Assembly (NCBI GenBank): GCA_029210865.1 | Contig: JARGGE010000077.1 | Coordinates: forward strand, 1 to 9,672 | Reading direction: 5' to 3' | Source: Trueperaceae bacterium | GTDB taxonomy: Bacteria; Deinococcota; Deinococci; Deinococcales; Trueperaceae | Length of the DNA: 9,672 nucleotides | Part shown: positions 6,544-9,672 of the stretch, piece by piece | How the letters are laid out: each line of letters starts with the position of its first letter | How positions within the stretch are numbered: position 1 is the stretch's first letter | The notes under the pieces: generated by a model | Database searches by the model: none | The model's input: the letters and a program-made list of their open reading frames with translations, nothing else | What the model was told of the DNA's origin: nothing | Program-made: the position numbers and the translations under genes

Positions 6544-6585
6544 GCGGGCCATCGCCCGGCGACGCGTCCGCGGGCCACCGCCCGG
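6544..6585 (+). repeat. tandem 16-bp direct repeat upstream of the HAD gene
   Basis: GCGGGCCATCGCCCGG (6544-6559) and GCGGGCCACCGCCCGG (6570-6585) differ at one base and are offset by 26 bp. Each copy holds an inner dyad CGGGC, 4-nt centre, GCCCG. The second copy abuts the TAAGCT -10 element directly, so the pair covers roughly -13 to -55 relative to a leaderless start. This placement suits a regulator binding site, but a chance duplication in GC-rich intergenic DNA is possible. Confidence 0.5.
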
Positions 6586-6591
6586 TAAGCT
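6586..6591 (+). promoter_or_regulatory. candidate -10 element (TAAGCT) giving a leaderless HAD transcript
   Basis: TAAGCT is 5 nt before the GTG start at 6597. It is the end of a 14-nt sequence, CCGCCCGGTAAGCT (6578-6591), that recurs with one change ahead of the tRNA-editing gene. There is no ribosome site in the few bases before the start codon, so the transcript is likely leaderless. No convincing -35 hexamer is seen. Confidence 0.5.
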
Positions 6592-6596
6592 GCCGC

Positions 6597-7382
6597 GTGC
6601 TCTTCGCCTTCGACCTCGACAAGACCCTCGTGACCAACGACTACCGGCTGCCGGAGCGCACGCCGGGCGTGATGCGGGCGCTGCGCGACGCCGGGCACGC
6701 GGTCACGGTGCTCACCGGACGCCCGATGGCGTCGGCGCGCCCCTTCCTCGAGGCGCTCGGCGTCGCCGGCCCGTTCAGCGTGAACCACGGTGCCCAGGTG
6801 ATGGGTCCGGGGGGACGCGAGCTGCGCCGCACCCGCCTGCAGGCGGTCGACGTGCGCGCGATGCTCGACCCGTGGGCGACGCACCCCACGGTGGAGTTCA
6901 GCTGTGTGGTCGACGACCACTTGTACGTCAAGGACCCGCACGACGCGCGCTGGCACTGGGCCCACACCGAGAGCCGGGTGGTCACCCGCTTCGAACCGAC
7001 CTTCGACGCCGACGCCGACAAGGTGGTGTTCGCCGCCGCGACCACCAGCGTGGAGGTCGCCGAGCACGTCGCCGGCCGGCTGCCGCACGCCGAACGCTAC
7101 CTGTGGGGCGACGGTTTCCTCGAGATCGTCGGCCAAGGCGGCGACAAGGGGACCGGGCTCGCCTTCATCGCCGAGCAGCTCGGGTACGCCCAGCACGAGG
7201 TGGTCGCCTTCGGCGACGGCCTCAACGACGTGAGCATGGTGCGTTGGGCGGGCCACGGCGTCGCCGTCGGTCCCGACGCGCACCCCGACACGCTCGCGGT
7301 CGCCGACGAGCACGTGCCCTCGCCCGAGGAGGGCGGCGTGCTCGACTGGCTCGAGCGACGCGTCCTCGAACCCGCCGCCTGA
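6597..7382 (+). CDS. Cof-type HAD superfamily phosphatase
   Basis: This 261-residue soluble protein is a HAD-family hydrolase of the Cof (class IIB cap) type, expected to dephosphorylate small metabolites such as sugar phosphates or nucleotides. Motif I is FDLDKTL, with nucleophile D6 and acid/base D8. Motif II is LTGRP (T40), motif III uses K184 in GGDKGTGL, and motif IV is GDGLND (D207, D211). All catalytic residues are intact and the length is normal. The cap domain spans about residues 80-180. The physiological substrate cannot be inferred. I chose the GTG at 6597 because motif I begins at residue 5, leaving no room for a later start, and no upstream start is visible in frame. There is no Shine-Dalgarno site; a TANNNT element 5 nt upstream suggests leaderless translation. 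It stands 103 bp after the flavoenzyme and is probably a separate transcription unit. It converges on folE. Confidence 0.9.
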   Translation: MLFAFDLDKTLVTNDYRLPERTPGVMRALRDAGHAVTVLTGRPMASARPFLEALGVAGPFSVNHGAQVMGPGGRELRRTRLQAVDVRAMLDPWATHPTVEFSCVVDDHLYVKDPHDARWHWAHTESRVVTRFEPTFDADADKVVFAAATTSVEVAEHVAGRLPHAERYLWGDGFLEIVGQGGDKGTGLAFIAEQLGYAQHEVVAFGDGLNDVSMVRWAGHGVAVGPDAHPDTLAVADEHVPSPEEGGVLDWLERRVLEPAA

Positions 7383-7387
7383 CGCCG

Positions 7388-7433
7388 AAGCGGCCGCCCG
7401 ATGCGGCGGGGTCGCCGGACGCGGCAGGGCCGC

Positions 7434-7435
<2 letters not shown>
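7388..7435. terminator. possible bidirectional terminator between the HAD gene and folE
   Basis: The 51-bp convergent gap holds AAGCGGCC (7388-7395) and GGCCGCTT (7428-7435), exact reverse complements. A second hairpin is nested inside (CGGCG 7404-7408, loop GGGT, CGCCG 7413-7417). There is no T-run, so this would be a GC-rich structure without the usual U-tract. The right arm overlaps the folE stop codon by two bases. The position between two convergent genes supports a terminator role. Confidence 0.45.
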
Positions 7436-8045
<610 letters not shown>

Positions 8046-8104
8046 GCGGGCCTCCTGAACCATGGTAGCGCCAGGGACGCCGGCACGCAGCGGCGCCTGG
8101 GCAA

Positions 8105-8121
8105 CACCGTTCGCGACGGTG
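8105..8121 (-). repeat. inverted repeat in the folE leader region
   Basis: CACCGT (8105-8110) and ACGGTG (8116-8121) pair exactly around a 5-nt loop. It lies about 60 bp upstream of the folE start and may form a hairpin in a folE leader RNA. No function is known. Confidence 0.35.
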
Positions 8122-8184
8122 GCACGGGAACGTTCGGAGCGAAGACGACCGGGGAGGTCGGCCATGGGGAGCACCCTTCCGTGG

Positions 8185-8200
8185 TCGCGCGAAAGCGCGA
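8185..8200. repeat. perfect hairpin with GAAA tetraloop (plus strand)
   Basis: TCGCGC, GAAA, GCGCGA forms a 6-bp stem closed by a GNRA-type tetraloop when read on the plus strand. On the minus strand, the folE direction, the loop is TTTC. It is in the gene-free region and could be part of a leader RNA or terminator on either strand. Confidence 0.4.
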
Positions 8201-8360
8201 GCGGGGCGGTCCGGCCGCGAGGCGCCGGCGATGGGCCGGGGGCGTGACCGGGGAGCGGAGTTGGCCAAGCCTAGGTCGGGTCGACGGCGGCGCACCGTAT
8301 CCCCGACCCCACATCACCGGCCCGCGGCGATGCCGGGGAGCGCCGCGAGGCGCCGCGTCA

Positions 8361-8380
8361 CGGGGTGCGACCGCACCCCG
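8361..8380. promoter_or_regulatory. 20-bp perfect dyad upstream of the tRNA-editing gene
   Basis: CGGGGTGCGACCGCACCCCG consists of 9-bp arms around a 2-nt centre. Its centre is about 34 bp before the ATG at 8405, so it covers the expected -35 region of the leaderless promoter. That location fits an operator for a dimeric regulator. It could also fold as a hairpin if transcribed from further upstream. Confidence 0.5.
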
Positions 8381-8391
8381 CCGCCGCCCGG

Positions 8392-8397
8392 TAGGCT
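8392..8397 (+). promoter_or_regulatory. candidate -10 element (TAGGCT) giving a leaderless tRNA-editing transcript
   Basis: TAGGCT is 7 nt before the ATG at 8405, so the predicted transcript start is the A of the start codon. It ends the 14-nt sequence CCGCCCGGTAGGCT (8384-8397), shared with the HAD gene promoter at 13 of 14 positions. No ribosome site precedes the ATG. Confidence 0.55.
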
Positions 8398-8404
8398 CGG
8401 GTCC

Positions 8405-9667
8405 ATGAGCCGCCTCGACCAGCACGACGCCTACCTCCTCGAGTTCGACGCCCACGTCGTCGCTGCGCGCGCCGACGGCGACCACGCGTGGGTGCGCCTC
8501 GACGCCAGCGCCTTCTACCCGACGAGCGGCGGTCAGCCCCACGACGTCGGCTCGCTCGCCGGCGTCGCCGTCGACGACGTCCGGATCGAGGACGACGGTG
8601 CGGTGTGGCACCGCGTGGCGGGCGCGGCCGCCGCCTGGGTCGCCGGGCATCCGGTCCACGGCGCGATCGACGGCGAGCGCCGGGCGCGCCACCGGCAGCG
8701 GCACAGCGCCCAGCACCTGCTGTCGCAGGCCTTCGTGCGCGTCGACCCGGCCTTCGCCACCCGCTCGGTGGCGCTCACCGGCGCCGACCTGACCGTCGAT
8801 CTGGCCGGTGCCCCCGACGACGACGCGATCGCCGCCGCCGAATGGCTCGCGAACGAGGCGGCGTACGACGCCTGGCCGGTCGTCGCCTTCGAAGTCGACG
8901 AGGCCGAGCTCGAGCGCTTCCCGCTGCGGCGTCCGCCGAAGGTGCACGGACGCATCCGCCTGGTGGCCATGGGGGCGGCCGTCGACCGCGACCCCGCGGG
9001 CGCCTGGGAGCTCTCGGCGTGCGGCGGCACCCACGTCCGCTGCACCGCCGAGGTGGCGCCGATCGTCGTGCTGAAGCGCGAGCGCATCCGCGGTGACCTC
9101 ACGCGCGTCACCTTCCGGGCCGGTTGGGAGGCCTGGGCGCACCATCGCGCGACGCACGCGGCCGCGAGCGCCGCGGCGGCCACGCTGTCGACCGCCGTCG
9201 CCGACCTGCCCGCCAAGGTCGCGGCGCTCGCCGACGAGGCGACCGCTGCCCGGCGCGCCCTGGCCGAAGCCCGCGGGCGGCTCGCCGCCGACCTCGCCGA
9301 CGGGCTGCTGGGCGAGCCCGCGGAGTTCGGTCGAGCGGACGCGAGCGACCCCGAGGCGCCGCGCCCCGACGGCGCGCTGGTCGTCGCCGAGCTCGAGCCC
9401 GGCGACGCCGACCTGCTCGCTCCGCTCGCGGACGCCCTGGCGGCGCGCGGCGCCACCGCCGTCCTCGCGGTCGTCCGCGGCGGCAAGGCCGAGGTGGTCG
9501 CCGCCTCGGGCGCCGGCGTCGACGTGCGTCCGGCGCTGAAGGCGGCGCTCGCCGTGCTCGGCGGCCGCGGCGGTGGCAAGCCCGAGCGCGCCCAGGGCGC
9601 CGGACCCGACGTCGACGCGGTCGCCGACGCCCTGAGCGCGGCCCACGACGCGCTTCACGGGGACTGA
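8405..9667 (+). CDS. alaX: alanyl-tRNA editing protein with DHHA1 domain (AlaX long form)
   Basis: This 420-residue free-standing protein resembles the editing and C-terminal parts of alanyl-tRNA synthetase without its aminoacylation domain. Such proteins hydrolyse Ser- or Gly-tRNA-Ala made in error. The N-terminal barrel has FYPTSGGQPHDVG (37-49). The zinc site is H100 and H104 in RHSAQHLL plus C206 and H210 in CGGTH. A likely coiled coil lies near 265-300, and the DHHA1 domain ends with GGRGGGKPERAQGAG (386-400). All zinc ligands are present, so it should be active. I chose the ATG at 8405 because the conserved barrel follows closely and a TANNNT element lies 7 nt upstream. An earlier in-frame start at 8231 would add 58 low-complexity residues across the dyad. 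The stop lies 5 bp from the window end. It is divergent from folE. Confidence 0.92.
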   Translation: MSRLDQHDAYLLEFDAHVVAARADGDHAWVRLDASAFYPTSGGQPHDVGSLAGVAVDDVRIEDDGAVWHRVAGAAAAWVAGHPVHGAIDGERRARHRQRHSAQHLLSQAFVRVDPAFATRSVALTGADLTVDLAGAPDDDAIAAAEWLANEAAYDAWPVVAFEVDEAELERFPLRRPPKVHGRIRLVAMGAAVDRDPAGAWELSACGGTHVRCTAEVAPIVVLKRERIRGDLTRVTFRAGWEAWAHHRATHAAASAAAATLSTAVADLPAKVAALADEATAARRALAEARGRLAADLADGLLGEPAEFGRADASDPEAPRPDGALVVAELEPGDADLLAPLADALAARGATAVLAVVRGGKAEVVAASGAGVDVRPALKAALAVLGGRGGGKPERAQGAGPDVDAVADALSAAHDALHGD

Positions 9668-9672
9668 CGACC

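Larger units (their letters stand above)
8046..8404. other. 359-bp gene-free divergent region between folE and the tRNA-editing gene
   Basis: I see no convincing gene here. It contains the folE ribosome site (8051-8056) and several inverted repeats: CACCGT/ACGGTG (8105-8121), the 8-bp palindrome GAACGTTC (8128-8135), CGACC/GGTCG (8146-8160), TCGCGC/GCGCGA (8185-8200), TTGGCCAA (8261-8268) and GGTCGGG/CCCGACC (8274-8308). It ends with the dyad and promoter of the tRNA-editing gene. On the minus strand a TAGGCT hexamer at 8268-8273 could be a folE -10, giving a leader of about 215 nt. I do not recognise any known riboswitch. Confidence 0.5.

Noticed and set aside
4652..6637. A 661-codon minus-strand frame opposite the VTT and flavoenzyme genes
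   Set aside because: The opposite strand carries clear FAD, NAD and disulfide motifs. This frame has only Arg/Ala/Gly/His-rich sequence with no domain.
8062..8067. TACCAT on the minus strand as a folE -10 element
   Set aside because: A start about 7 nt downstream would fall on the AGGAGG ribosome site itself and leave almost no leader, which conflicts with that strong site. No -35 is visible.

Overview
The window is a very GC-rich stretch of bacterial chromosome with nine complete protein-coding genes and no mobile element, CRISPR array, rRNA or tRNA that I can see. The sdhC-sdhD-sdhA-sdhB order, Sdh subunits that resemble my recollection of mycobacterial and Streptomyces sequences, several GTG starts and likely leaderless TANNNT promoters all suggest an Actinomycetota member. 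A deep-branching high-GC class is possible and Deinococcota is the main alternative. This taxonomic call is inference.

Layout. Positions 48-3325 (minus strand) carry a complete succinate:quinone oxidoreductase operon in transcription order sdhC, sdhD, sdhA, sdhB. A 194-bp divergent control region (3326-3519) holds a candidate sdh promoter, a 19-bp inverted repeat in the sdh leader and a 12-bp direct repeat. On the plus strand, 3520-6493 is a tight three-gene operon joined by two 4-nt GTGA stop/start overlaps: a CDP-alcohol phosphatidyltransferase, a TVP38/TMEM64 (VTT/DedA-type) membrane protein and a mercuric-reductase-like FAD disulfide oxidoreductase. Next come a Cof-type HAD phosphatase (6597-7382, plus), a convergent folE for GTP cyclohydrolase I (7434-8045, minus), a 359-bp gene-free divergent region (8046-8404) with several inverted repeats, and an alanyl-tRNA editing protein with a DHHA1 domain (8405-9667, plus).

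How the genes work together. The sdh block is central respiration: SdhA and SdhB oxidise succinate and pass electrons to quinone at the SdhC/SdhD membrane anchor. The three-gene operon looks like a membrane-lipid and redox module: one enzyme makes a phospholipid head-group bond, one is a candidate lipid-translocating membrane protein, and one is a soluble flavoenzyme of unknown electron acceptor. FolE starts tetrahydrofolate or related pterin and deazapurine pathways, and the editing protein protects translation from mischarged tRNA-Ala.

There is no obviously new defence or mobile system. The points most worth a second look are the lipid/VTT/flavoenzyme operon, a shared 14-nt promoter motif placed to give leaderless transcripts at two genes, and the perfect dyads and repeats around those promoters.
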